Below are positions 32,975 to 42,626 of a stretch of DNA of 64,000 nt, piece by piece (positions within the stretch are counted from its first letter, which is position 1; the number at the start of each line of letters is the position of its first letter). The DNA comes from Rosa chinensis (Eukaryota > Streptophyta > Magnoliopsida > Rosales > Rosaceae). A program made the translations under genes and the position numbers. The DNA is taken from assembly GCF_002994745.2 (NCBI RefSeq), contig NC_037089.1, positions 80,872,347-80,936,346 of the forward strand. The letters run 5' to 3'. The notes beneath the pieces are model-generated. The model had not been told where the DNA came from. It saw nothing but the letters and a program-made list of their open reading frames with translations, and did no database searches.

Positions 32975-35900
32975 CTAGTATCTGTTCCAGTATGTCCTGC
33001 GTCTGAACCAGTTGTAGTCGGGCAATTTCTGAACAGGACCCATGGCAACAATTGCAATATCCTGTGGATAGTGAACAAAAAAGAAGTTTTGAGCATTCAG
33101 ATTGATATACATGATTCACTCTCTATAAAAAGAACTTACTACACACAACAGTTATCGCAGATTGTAGTCTTACCCTGTCATAGATAAACCGGTTTGCAAC
33201 CCGTTTGACGGTGCTTGCATCAACAGCATCAATTCTAGCAAACAACTCGGGCAATGGGATTCTTCGACCATATGTGAGTAGCTGCATTGGTGTGAATCAA
33301 AGGAATCAGTATAAGCAACCATGCAGAATCAACTTCTTTTTCAATATATATAACACCAGTTCTTCAACTACGACAATTACATCTTTTACTGGCAAATTTT
33401 AATGATCAATAAGCCCTTTACCAATAAGGCTCCTGTCAGCTGGTCAACTTATACTAATGATCTTAATACTGGATGCAACCCAACTGTTATCATTGTTTCC
33501 ATATGAAAAGGAAATGTACCTGGCGCCCAATATCTTCAGCTACAGGACTTGTCCCATCCAAGTGAAGAAGGAGAGAAGATTTTAACTACCAAAAAATGAA
33601 AAAAGGTCAAGTGCCAGTAAACATCATGATATGGTCAATAACAAGTGGGTAAAACAATTATGGAAGTTTTGTATGTACAAAAATGCATACATACACACAA
33701 TTAGAAAGTAAGAATTTAGTAACAGGAATGTAGTAGCTACCTGATTGCGAGCACGAATGACATCAGTTTCAGAAACTCGATAAACTAACTTGGTTATCTC
33801 ATACATTATTGCATAGGCCAAATCATCCAAAGCTTCCGGCTGAAATCAAAAGAACACATAGATTAAAATGACTGCTTGAAATCTGTAAAGCTTGTTGCAT
33901 TTCTTTTTAGTCACACTATTCCGAATCACAAAACATTACTCCTACTAACTAATTTGATCCAAAATTTAGTAAATCAACTCCTTCCAAAGGAAAATAATAG
34001 CCTACTGCTCAGGCATTAATCCAAAAACAAAAGACTGTACCATTCTTAATTATGACCCAGGATTATTATAAAAAAATACTCGGGCATACTGGTACACATT
34101 TAAAATACAAGTGTGCATTGGTGTAAACCTATTTCCTTATCATAAATTCCAACATTAATCCTCCACATCAATGACAAAAATAAAAACATTTGAAATGAAT
34201 AGCCTTACCTTCGCAGTTGCAAAAACGCCGAATAAGCCAGTGTCCTTGTAGTTGGTGTTGAAAGCCATTATGCTTTCTGCTATTTCGTTAATAGCAACCC
34301 TCTGCGTCAACTCAGAACTGTTTACAGATGGACAAAACTAATCATTGCATGTTCTTCCGACAGTTGAACTGATACCAATCAATATCAAGTATTCAAGTAA
34401 AAAACGTAGCAAATCACATAAAGAGCTCACCCCATGTGCTTTCCACCATTGACACTTTTACTCCATGAACCCAACATTGCTTGCATGACCATTAGAGCAA
34501 TAGAGTCTGGATCTGTCCAGGATGCTCCACTGAATGCAACAGCAAAGTTTGCATAAGGCAAGTCATCATCAACAATTCTGACCTGTTACAGGAAAATAGA
34601 TTAGAGAAAGTATAATCATCAAGTAGAAGATATAAGTAAAAGCAGAATAGATGCGTCACCTCAGAACCGGTGAAAAATGAAGGTTCTTTTGCAACCAACT
34701 GACTTGCTGTCGTTGGATCAGCTGATAAGTTTGTAAACAAACCCTTAACTTGCCCAACAAGGTCTTCATGCTTAATAGCTCCTGAAGCAGCAATCACCTA
34801 AAAATAGAAGATCACCAAAAAGGAAGGTTAGCAACAATGACTGACTGATGAAATTACTAGGTATATATCTGTTAAATTCACCATGGAGTAACAACAAAGG
34901 AAAACAATCACACCAGTTCTGTGATTTACTGTACAATGAAATACAAACTAAGTTAAATTATAATTACCATTCTGGGAGCAGTGTAGTGTGTTTTAATATA
35001 ATTCTGAAGATGCTCTTTGGAAATAGTCTTAATGTTTGCAGCAGGCCCAAGTATAGTTCTGGCCAAAGGAGAGTACTGGAATGCACTTGCATGTAGATGG
35101 TCAAAAACGACTTCATCAGGTTGCTTTTCAACCTGCAACACCAAAACAATGTATAAGCACACCGAATTATAAGATGCAATAACAAATTAAGCATCACATA
35201 TATGTCTGCATGTAAAAACACTATGAAAGCACTTCTTTATTCAAGCTGTTATCAAATGCCAAACAGAAAAATCTCTTTCACTTATGTTACCTGTCTACCA
35301 AATCATTGCACATATCAAGCACCATAAAGTTAAAACCTTTTCGCACTCAAACACTTGAATATTTCGTAAGGCATCCTCATTAACACACAATTTCTAGCTA
35401 CACTCACACAATGCACTTCCTAAATTTCATTTTCCTTCATTTTTACAAGAGTAGCCAACACTTCGAATAACACCAAAAATCACAAGTTATGTAATACCCT
35501 AAAATCCACAAAACCAGTCCTAAAGTTTCAATTTTTATATCAAATTACCTCCTCCATTTCCCTCAAAATCACATCACGCTCTCGGCTAATCCGGTTCTCA
35601 TCGAACCTCGAGTTCTGCAAGATATCAGCCAATATAGACAATGCCTGGGGCACGTCCTTATCGAGCACCTTGGCGTAGTAGGTCGTCTGCTCCCTAGAGG
35701 TATAAGCATTCAAGTGCCCTCCCATGTTCTCCACCTCCACCTCCAGATCCAGCGCCGTCCTCTTCTCCGTCCCTTTGAAGATCATGTGCTCCAGGAAATG
35801 CGCCGTGCCGTTGTTCTCATCGTTCTCGAACCTCGACCCCGAGTCGATCCAGACCCCGACGGTCGCGGTCTTCGCGGCCAGGTTCGACTCCGTCGCGACT

Positions 35901-36220
35901 CTCAAACCGTTCGGGAGGACGGTGACGCGTGTCTCCGGGGCGGTGAGGATGTGCGAGTGATCCGTCAGGGTCGGGTGGGGCGACCCGTACTTGAGGAACC
36001 TCAGGTCGGGGTTCTCGAGCCTCTGGAGCTTGGATTTGACGTCCTCGGCGAGGCGATCGTAGACCATGGCGGTCGGCGGAGGAGGCCTGGGCGGTGGGGT
36101 TGAGAGGGAGGATGCGACGGCGGGTGAGGTGGAGCTGGATCGGACGGCTTGGGTCAGCGCCGGCGGGGCCTTGACCGACCGGCGGCGGGCCAGCGCTGTG
36201 AGCAGGTGCTTCATCGCCAT
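32975..36220 (-). CDS. MPPbeta: Mitochondrial processing peptidase beta subunit
   Basis: MPP-beta is the catalytic zinc-metalloprotease subunit that removes presequences; in plants it is also a core subunit of the cytochrome bc1 complex in the inner membrane. Exons: 36220-35549, 35132-34968, 34797-34660, 34582-34431, 34317-34209, 33839-33741, 33585-33520, 33281-33174, 33061-32975; 1596 nt, 531 aa, the family size. Residues 1-50 are an Arg/Ser/Ala-rich mitochondrial presequence. The M16 inverted zinc motif HFLEH is at residues 141-145, with the distal Glu near 221 (REMEE). Further conserved blocks: [29 protein letters not shown], and the C-terminus [11 protein letters not shown]. All active-site residues are present. 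The start codon is 327 bp from that of the divergent RPS19 gene. Confidence 0.95.
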
Positions 36221-36547
36221 GGCTGTAGCTCAGAGAAGAGCCTTAGGGTTTGCTGATGGAGACGAATCCGAATTGGATTTTCAGAGTGAGAGAGTGCTCG
36301 AGTAAAAGGAAGATCTAAACGTCCTGACGACGTCGTTTCAGTCAGTCTAGAAAATAAAAAACTTGGGCCTTCCAAAGGCCCATAATAATAGGTCAAACTC
36401 ATCAGGCGGGTCGAAATAAAAAGGCCCAAACACACAGCTATATATTGTTTGCGAAAGCCAAATCTCAAAACCCTAGAGATAGAGAGAGAGAGAGAGAGAG
36501 AGCCTTCGTCTAATCTGAGCAAGCTTCTTCTCTCTGAAAGTGAAGCC
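36221..36547. promoter_or_regulatory. Divergent promoter shared by MPP-beta and RPS19
   Basis: Only 327 bp separate the two start codons. It holds site II-type motifs TGGGCC (36364-36369) and GGCCCA (36377-36382, 36423-36428), a TATA-like TATATATT (36439-36446) on the RPS19 side, and a telo-box AAACCCTAG (36468-36476), followed by a (GA)n leader tract at about 36480-36502. Site II plus telo-box is the known signature of plant ribosomal-protein and mitochondrial-biogenesis promoters, which fits both genes. Confidence 0.8.
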
Positions 36548-37680
36548 ATGGCGACGGCGAAGACTGTGAAGGACGTGTCACCACACGAGTTCGTGAAGCA
36601 TTACGCCGCTCATCTGAAGAGATCCGGCAAGGTACTTCCTTACTGAGAATCAGCTTCTTCTTTAGTAATTTGTAAAACGAGCTGATTCGTATCAGATTTC
36701 TTATGTGGATGCAATCTTTTGGTGTGTGGAACTTACTGGTTTTACCTTTTGGCTCTGCATTTTACTAAATTTTTTTGTTGTTTTTCGAGTTGAAATTGTA
36801 TAATCTGTGTGATAAGGTAATAATAATGGGGATAAGGTATATGCTATGGAAGAAGATTCGTTGCTAATTGTATTGAAATGAGGTTTTAGATATGAAATTT
36901 ATTGGGGATTAGTGTGAAATCATGGAGTACACAGTAACTGAGACGGTTGGTAATGATATGGTGCTGTTTCAGTCGGGGTGGAGTTTCAATTAGTATTGGT
37001 TGGTATTTAGGTGATATAGTAAAAATGCCGTGCAATTTCTGGTGCGATATTCATTTTCAAGATTGTGATTGAAGTAAGATTATTGAGTATTTTGTGACAT
37101 TTTCTGATTTCGATTTTCTTGTTTATTCCTGAGCAGATTGAGCTTCCTCATTGGACTGACATTGTCAAGACTGCAACTTTCAAGGAGCTTGCCCCCTATG
37201 ATCCTGACTGGTATTACATCAGGGCTGGTGAGCATTCTTTCTTTGTTGAGCCTCTGTGTTACGCTATACTAATTTTCAATACGTGATTAGATCTTTGGTC
37301 ATTAATCTCGGTAACCTTTGATGTTATGCAGCTTCCATGGCGAGGAAGATCTACCTCAGGGGTGGTCTTGGTGTTGGTGCTTTCAAGAGGATCTATGGTG
37401 GAAGCAAGAGGAACGGAAGTCGTCCACCACATTTTTGTGAGAGTAGCGGTGCTATTGCCCGACATATTCTGCAGCAGTTGGCTGAAGTTAAGATCGTTGA
37501 AATTGACCCAAAGGGGTAAGTTGTAGGGTCTCAGTGAATTTTTTTTTTTACCCACTTAAGAGTTTGTGACCATTTGTTAACAAGGTTTTGTCCTGATGTT
37601 GTTACAGTGGGAGGAGAATCACATCAAACGGTCGACGGGATCTTGACCAAGTTGCTGGGAGGATTGTGGTTGCCCTTTGA
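36548..37680 (+). CDS. RPS19: 40S ribosomal protein S19 (eS19)
   Basis: eS19 is a component of the small cytosolic ribosomal subunit head, needed for 18S rRNA maturation. Exons: 36548-36631, 37137-37227, 37332-37515, 37608-37680; 432 nt, 143 aa, exactly the usual plant length. Landmarks: [57 protein letters not shown], and the C-terminus [14 protein letters not shown]. All borders are GT-AG and phases agree. It is divergent from MPP-beta with site II and telo-box motifs in between, consistent with growth-coupled expression. Confidence 0.96.
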
Positions 37681-38189
37681 ACCTTAGAATTACATGTCTG
37701 ATAATTTTAGGTTTCGATATGATCTAGTGGAAGAGATGTGGCTACACTAAATGTTTTGGGTGCAACATGGTTGCTTTTTTTGTTAATTTAAGTCGGCTTG
37801 ACACTGTTTTTTCTATCAGAACTTGCAAATCCTTGTTAAATTGTGTCCTATGGATTCTTTTATGAAATGCTTAGATAGTGTTTCCCTTTTGGTGCTGCAT
37901 GCAAAATCATATGCTTCTAAATTAGGATTGGATCCAAATCTTTTATGATCCAATTATGCCTTTTTAAGGGTATCTGAACAAAGAACTGTTATGTTGTGTT
38001 CAACTTCTTGGCTTTAACAAATAGTTTTATCAAAATTTAGCAGAATTTTTCATGTACATGCCAAATGTATGAAGTAAATAAGCCATCATGTTGGTTGAGA
38101 ACCAAAATCTTTCACTGACATGTTGGTAAATGAATGATGCAAAGGAAAAACAGGAGGAATGATCCTCCTAGTTTTCAAAGGAACACCCC
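37681..38189. other. Intergenic: RPS19 3' flank
   Basis: No gene seen. AT-rich sequence between RPS19 and the first F-box relic. Confidence 0.6.
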
Positions 38190-38800
38190 TAAATTAAACA
38201 TGTCATTGACTCCATGTCGGAGAAGAATAGATGCAGTTTCTTTACAGTATCTCATGGAAACAGTTCCTCGAAAACAATATCCGATCACCAATGTTGACAA
38301 TGTGCTGCAACTTTCTGAAAATCCTTCAGTCTCACTTTCCCCACAGCAAGCGGGATGAATATGCAAATAATCCCAAACAGCACCTTTGACGTAGTCTTTT
38401 GCTAGGTAAGCTTCTTCCTATTCCAGATCACGGAAGAAAGAGACCCTGAGCTTGGAAAGCCTAATCAACTTAATGTCGTCGATGTCATTGCCATGTCTTA
38501 TAATGTCAAACACTATTACATGCTGTGACCTTATTTTCCTAGTTAAAGCATACAAGTTTCCATCAACTATTTCTAAATTTCTATATCTTGCGCTTCGATG
38601 CCATCAGTAGCCCCGTTCATGATGTATCGGTCAGCCTACAGATAGCCCCACAATTTTCTATAGGCTAGCCACAAAATAATGCTGCTTCGGTGTTGAAGAG
38701 CTACTACTTCCACTAAGCTTCGGGTGCATGAAGTGGTGGAGGATTGTGATGGGAGCATGACTCAGGCATACGGAAATGGATTCAAGAAGGTATAAGGTTG
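38190..38800 (-). pseudogene. Degenerate F-box/DUF295 gene relic
   Basis: The minus strand is recognisably related to the intact F-box gene at 39402-40580 but has no long frame. Matching words include GATGCAGTTTCTT, AAACAATATCCGATCACCAA (intact gene AAACAATATTCGATCACCAA), CATGATGTATCGGTCAGCCTACA and GATTGTGATGGGAGCATGACT. It covers the middle and C-terminal part of the gene and has many indels. It is the most decayed end of the array. Confidence 0.75.
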
Positions 38801-39401
38801 ATCAGCCACCATGAATCGGTCACTGTACAATGCCAGGAATATAATTCTCACCTGTCCACACTACCTGTTAATGAATTAGGTGATGCTACCAACTTGGTCC
38901 TATTCTGAGTTGCAGCAGTAGCTGAAGCACGTAGGCTTCACCACTCAGTTATGACAAACTTAGAGCCAACATTGTTGAACTGGTTGAGGTTAGATTTTAC
39001 GGCGTAAGCAGTAACATGCTTCGACCACATCAGTAATAGAAACACAAGAGTATCAGATGCGCCTCAAACATGCACCACATTAAGGTTTGGTTTAAAACGT
39101 TGATGAATGAAAGCTGAATGAAATATTAAATATAGGATATATGAGCAGAGGGGACATAATGAAAGCCTCCATCTGCAAGAATTTGGTAATGATTTTACGG
39201 ATCACCTAAAACAGAAACCATAACTCCTAATTCTTCAAATCATAACAGTAGCATATAAAAAAATGCTAAGCCATACGAAACTCAGAGAAACGACCAGAGA
39301 CTTGAAACCCAGTATCAGAACAGACAGGCTAGAGCTAACAAACTTACTAACCAAGAAACTTTTCGGATATGAATTTGTGAAAAACTTTTAAAGTAACTCA
39401 G
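38801..39401. other. F-box array flank
   Basis: No gene. It carries flank sequence shared by units of the array, such as GAGTTGCAGCAGTAGCTGAAG near 38908 (also near 56814 and 59279) and CACATTAAGGTTTGG near 39075 (also near 57312 and 60618), showing that duplication units included noncoding DNA. Confidence 0.65.
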
Positions 39402-40580
39402 CTACCACGGATGAGGTGTGAACCAAAGAGTTCGATTGTTAGCACAGTGTATGTTATTTGTATAACCCTCAGGTAAAGCAAGAGGTTTGATGGTCCTATT
39501 GGTCAAGGAATGCACCCCAAAATCATCATCATTGAAAGCAAAATAGATGCAATTTTTTCCAAGTGTCTTGTCATGGATGAACTTATTACTTGCCCCGCTC
39601 AGAAACAATATTCGATCACCAAGGTCAACAACCTCCTCCCACCGTGCTCCACCGTCAGTGTCAAACTCCCGCTTGAACACTCGGAATAATCCTCGTTTCT
39701 TCTGGCTGAATGAAATCTTGTGAATAATCATAAACAACTCCTTGGATGCAGAATCTTTCACTAGGTAAGGGACCCATGCCCTTCCCCATCCCCATTCCAA
39801 ACGGACCGGGTCATTGGAAAGCACTACCAACCTTTCGTCCCTATAAACATCGACATGTGCAGGGAGGATGTCATATATCATAAGTTCATTGACAGTTGTT
39901 ACAGCATATAATTTCCCATCAATGATTTCTATATCTCTAAATAGGAGCCCTTTTCTGATCGTAATGACGGTCCATGATGTATCAGTTGGCCTACAAACAG
40001 CCAAAACTCCACACCCAAGGCCAGCCACAATCAAGTCCTGCTGCTGCTGTTTCAGGCTTGTTGGCGGTGATGAGGCTACAACTTTCTTAAAGAAGAGTGT
40101 GTGGCTGCTGTCCGGCCGGTTAATGGTGGATTGTGATGGGAGCATGACTCGAGCCCAAGATACTGGATTTAACAAGAAGTTGTCGATAATAGTGATGTTG
40201 TTGTTATTGTGGCGATATTGATCCTTAGCAGCTATGATAAGCCACGCCCCAATTGACCCAACACAATCTGGGGAAGTCGAACAAGAATAAGCTGATCTGA
40301 AAAACCGTGGATCCGTTACCAAGGAATATTGGTGCTCGATGTAGAAGCCATTTAGAGAAGAGAGACACTTGTGCAACAGCCATGGGAATTGAGGAGCAGG
40401 AGGGCAAGTCTTGGTGGCAATACCCCTATCAACAGCGGCTCGCCAATTAGGGCATACTTGGCGAAACACTCTGTAATCTGATATGCAAAGCCGTTGTGGT
40501 ATCAATTGCAAGATATCTTCTGGAAGTCCTTTCGACCACCTCTCCTCCTCCTTCTCCTTCTTCTTCTTCAGATTTGACAT
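39402..40580 (-). CDS. F-box protein with DUF295 (KIB-type propeller) domain, intact
   Basis: 392 residues in a single exon, as usual for this plant family. The N-terminal F-box (about residues 14-50, RWSKGLPEDILQLIPQRL, then SDYRVFRQVCPNWRAAVD) would bind SKP1 in an SCF ubiquitin ligase. The rest is a DUF295-type region (FPWLL, LNPVSWARVMLPSQ, FRDIEIIDGKLYAVT, LFRVFKREF, WEEVVDLGDRILFLSG, TLGKNCIYFAFND, LWFTPHPW) presumed to form a substrate-binding propeller. Substrate unknown. It is one of five related minus-strand units in this window, and the closest intact relative is at 60920-62185. Its upstream flank is cut by the Mutator-like element only about 260 bp before the ATG, so the insertion may have changed its promoter. 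Confidence 0.9.
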   Translation of the reverse strand: MSNLKKKKEKEEERWSKGLPEDILQLIPQRLCISDYRVFRQVCPNWRAAVDRGIATKTCPPAPQFPWLLHKCLSSLNGFYIEHQYSLVTDPRFFRSAYSCSTSPDCVGSIGAWLIIAAKDQYRHNNNNITIIDNFLLNPVSWARVMLPSQSTINRPDSSHTLFFKKVVASSPPTSLKQQQQDLIVAGLGCGVLAVCRPTDTSWTVITIRKGLLFRDIEIIDGKLYAVTTVNELMIYDILPAHVDVYRDERLVVLSNDPVRLEWGWGRAWVPYLVKDSASKELFMIIHKISFSQKKRGLFRVFKREFDTDGGARWEEVVDLGDRILFLSGASNKFIHDKTLGKNCIYFAFNDDDFGVHSLTNRTIKPLALPEGYTNNIHCANNRTLWFTPHPW

Positions 40581-40831
40581 TGACTGCTACACAGTGAGAG
40601 AGCTAGCCTTAATTAGCTAGGGTTTGTAATGCGGTCTAATGTTAGATGAATAACCAAGCTAGGAAACCTCTACTTTTGCAGCGTAATTTAGGGTTTAAAA
40701 GCACGCCTTAAATAATCAATTATTTTGACATGTTAATTTTCCTGCAAATAGTATGTACACCAATTATATTCTTTTTCAAAAAAAAAAGAAAAAAGAAAAG
40801 AAAAGAAAAAAAGGACCTAGCTAATTGGTAA

Positions 40832-40842
40832 CTTTACCGTCG
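40832..40842. repeat. Left target duplication of the Mutator-like element
   Basis: CTTTACCGTCG here and at 56694-56704 flank the inverted repeats. An 11-bp duplication is within the 8-11 bp range of Mutator-like elements; a 9-bp core cannot be excluded. Confidence 0.75.
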
Positions 40843-41348
40843 GAGCTTCTTCTGCCCACCCAGGTGGGCACTCAACTTGGTCTTTTAACAGCAAGTGAAT
40901 TATACGCGCTGTTAGTTTTGGCGATCAAGATATTTGTTGAGACGGAAGACCAAAAATTATCAACCCAAATTAAGATCGGCAACTACTTCGAACTCAGATC
41001 GAATTTGGATGTTGTTGGGTTAGCGAGTCTCCAGAATCCTCCAAAACCTGCTTATAAGTCTCCAGATCGTCGCCCTTCCATGGAGGACTGAGTTAATCCG
41101 TCTATCGTTCTCCCAGATCTGGATTTTTGATGGTCTTTGATATAAGAATTTCACATCTACAAAATTGATTTGATAACTACTGCTAACTCTGAGATGTAAG
41201 AGTGCAAGACATCAATGCTAAAGTCAAATAACATTACTATAAGTGATCAATCAAGTCAAATTCTACCAGCTTTTCACCATATCAATTCAAACTAGAAGTC
41301 AATATCCTTTACGAAAGTTGCAACAGACCATTGATGCTTTTTATAAAT

Positions 41349-41353
41349 GAAAG
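41349..41353. repeat. Target site duplication of the LTR retrotransposon (left copy)
   Basis: GAAAG directly before the left LTR; the same GAAAG follows the right LTR at 56241-56245. Five base pairs is the standard size for Ty3/gypsy integration. Confidence 0.95.
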
Positions 41354-42365
41354 TGTTTTGGCTCCAAAACCAGCTGGTGTGCAAACAGTCTCTTTTGAGC
41401 GAGTGATTGCGCAGGCGTGCCAGCACCGCGGGGTGCAGTCGTTGGGGTAGTCCCGTGACCTGACTTCTTCTTCAAGCGCTGTGGACGAGGAGAGCACCAA
41501 CCTTGTCACAGGGTTCTTTTCTTGCCTTCCGGAGAAGGACTTCTTTGCCTTACGCGGGTAAGGGCTTTGGATGTGGTCTCTTTGCGTTCACCAAATCGAT
41601 ACTCAACTTGAAAGCCGAGCAGAGCAATCACTGGGAAGTTGGAGAGGAACACGGGTTTGCTAAAGCGTGACTCTAGCTTCGCTGGGTTGCGAGGGCGTTA
41701 CCCTTGCTTCGCTGGAAGTAACAATGGCGGTTGTGCTCGCAGTCGGTTCCTGGGGAGACTGGGACTGGAAGTACGGTCGCCGGGTTGATCTGGTGAGGCT
41801 GACAGTCGGCTCGCGAGGAGACTAGGACTGGCGGGCGGTCACCGGGTTTCAACGAGGTTTAGGGTTTGCTCCGAAGAGGCTTTGCAATCGCTGGGATTGA
41901 TTACTCAGAGAGATTAAAGGTCCAAAAAAGGGTCCCTCTTGTATCGTGTTTAGCCTCTATATATAGGCTTGTTGTAGATTCACTTCCCTAATAGGAAAGG
42001 AATACTATATCTTGGGCCACAGTTATTGGCCTTGAATCAAATCAAAACTCTTGATAGCATTGATATTATTATGGGTGATAACTATCCTCTTCTATCGTCG
42101 CTAGAATATAGGCAAGGATTAATTGCCTCTGTGAAAATCCTAGATACGATCGCTGGATGCAAGCAATAGGATACGCATGTATTAATTGCAAATATACCTT
42201 CACGCTCCCACGAACGCTCAATTAAGGATGGTATCTCCTTATGAAACACGGGATGAGCAACACCACAACCCAAATCCGTATAGTCTCATTTTTGGGCCGC
42301 AGGTATCGGCCCACTGGCTCAGACCCACTAAAGGATTTTGCCAAAATTACCTTTGGGCTCAAACA
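41354..42365 (-). repeat. Left LTR (3' LTR of the element)
   Basis: 1012 bp, TGTTTTGGCTCC to GGGCTCAAACA in plus orientation. It differs from the right LTR at four sites (one near 41504, one near 42058, two near 42288 and 42302). It includes a palindromic TATA (41957-41966) and recurring GGCCCA/TGGGCC words near the right side. Confidence 0.97.
41957..41966. promoter_or_regulatory. Palindromic TATA motif in the LTR (copy in right LTR at 55832-55841)
   Basis: CTATATATAG is its own complement within GCCTCTATATATAGGC, so it can serve as a TATA box on either strand. On the minus strand of the right LTR it sits about 810 bp before gag; on the plus strand of the left LTR it faces the antisense gene. 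Use in both directions is an inference. Confidence 0.5.
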
Positions 42366-42381
42366 TTGCCCCCCAGGCCCC
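42366..42381 (-). other. Polypurine tract of the retrotransposon
   Basis: The minus strand reads GGGGCCTGGGGGGCAA directly before the 3' LTR, a purine-rich stretch in the position of the plus-strand primer. Confidence 0.7.
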
Positions 42382-42523
42382 GAAATCAGGCCTGCTAAAA
42401 TGCAACTGATTGAAGGGGACTTAGAAAAACGTGTTGGTCGCTTGAAACGATGCCATTAATGAGGGTCACGTCCCTTCATTTTTGAAACGTTTCTGTCGCA
42501 TCGTTTCCCTCACAAAAATTCTT

Positions 42524-42531
42524 TATTTAAA
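42524..42531 (+). promoter_or_regulatory. Core promoter candidate of the antisense gene
   Basis: TATTTAAA lies about 95 bp before the ATG at 42627, followed by a C/A/T-rich leader (CATCTCTGCTCTACCCTC) typical of plant 5' UTRs. It lies outside the LTR, so the antisense gene may have its own promoter. Confidence 0.5.
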
Positions 42532-42626
42532 AGCACCGCCGCCACCCTATCTCATCAGACACTCCTTCAAACTCTAAACCCAGAAAAACCCATCTCTGCT
42601 CTACCCTCTTTGCAAACGATCCAGAA

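Noticed and set aside
36211..36549. 112-codon minus-strand ORF across the MPP-beta/RPS19 promoter
   Set aside because: It runs over promoter motifs and a GA tract, shows low-complexity LSLSLSIS translation and overlaps two well-supported gene starts.
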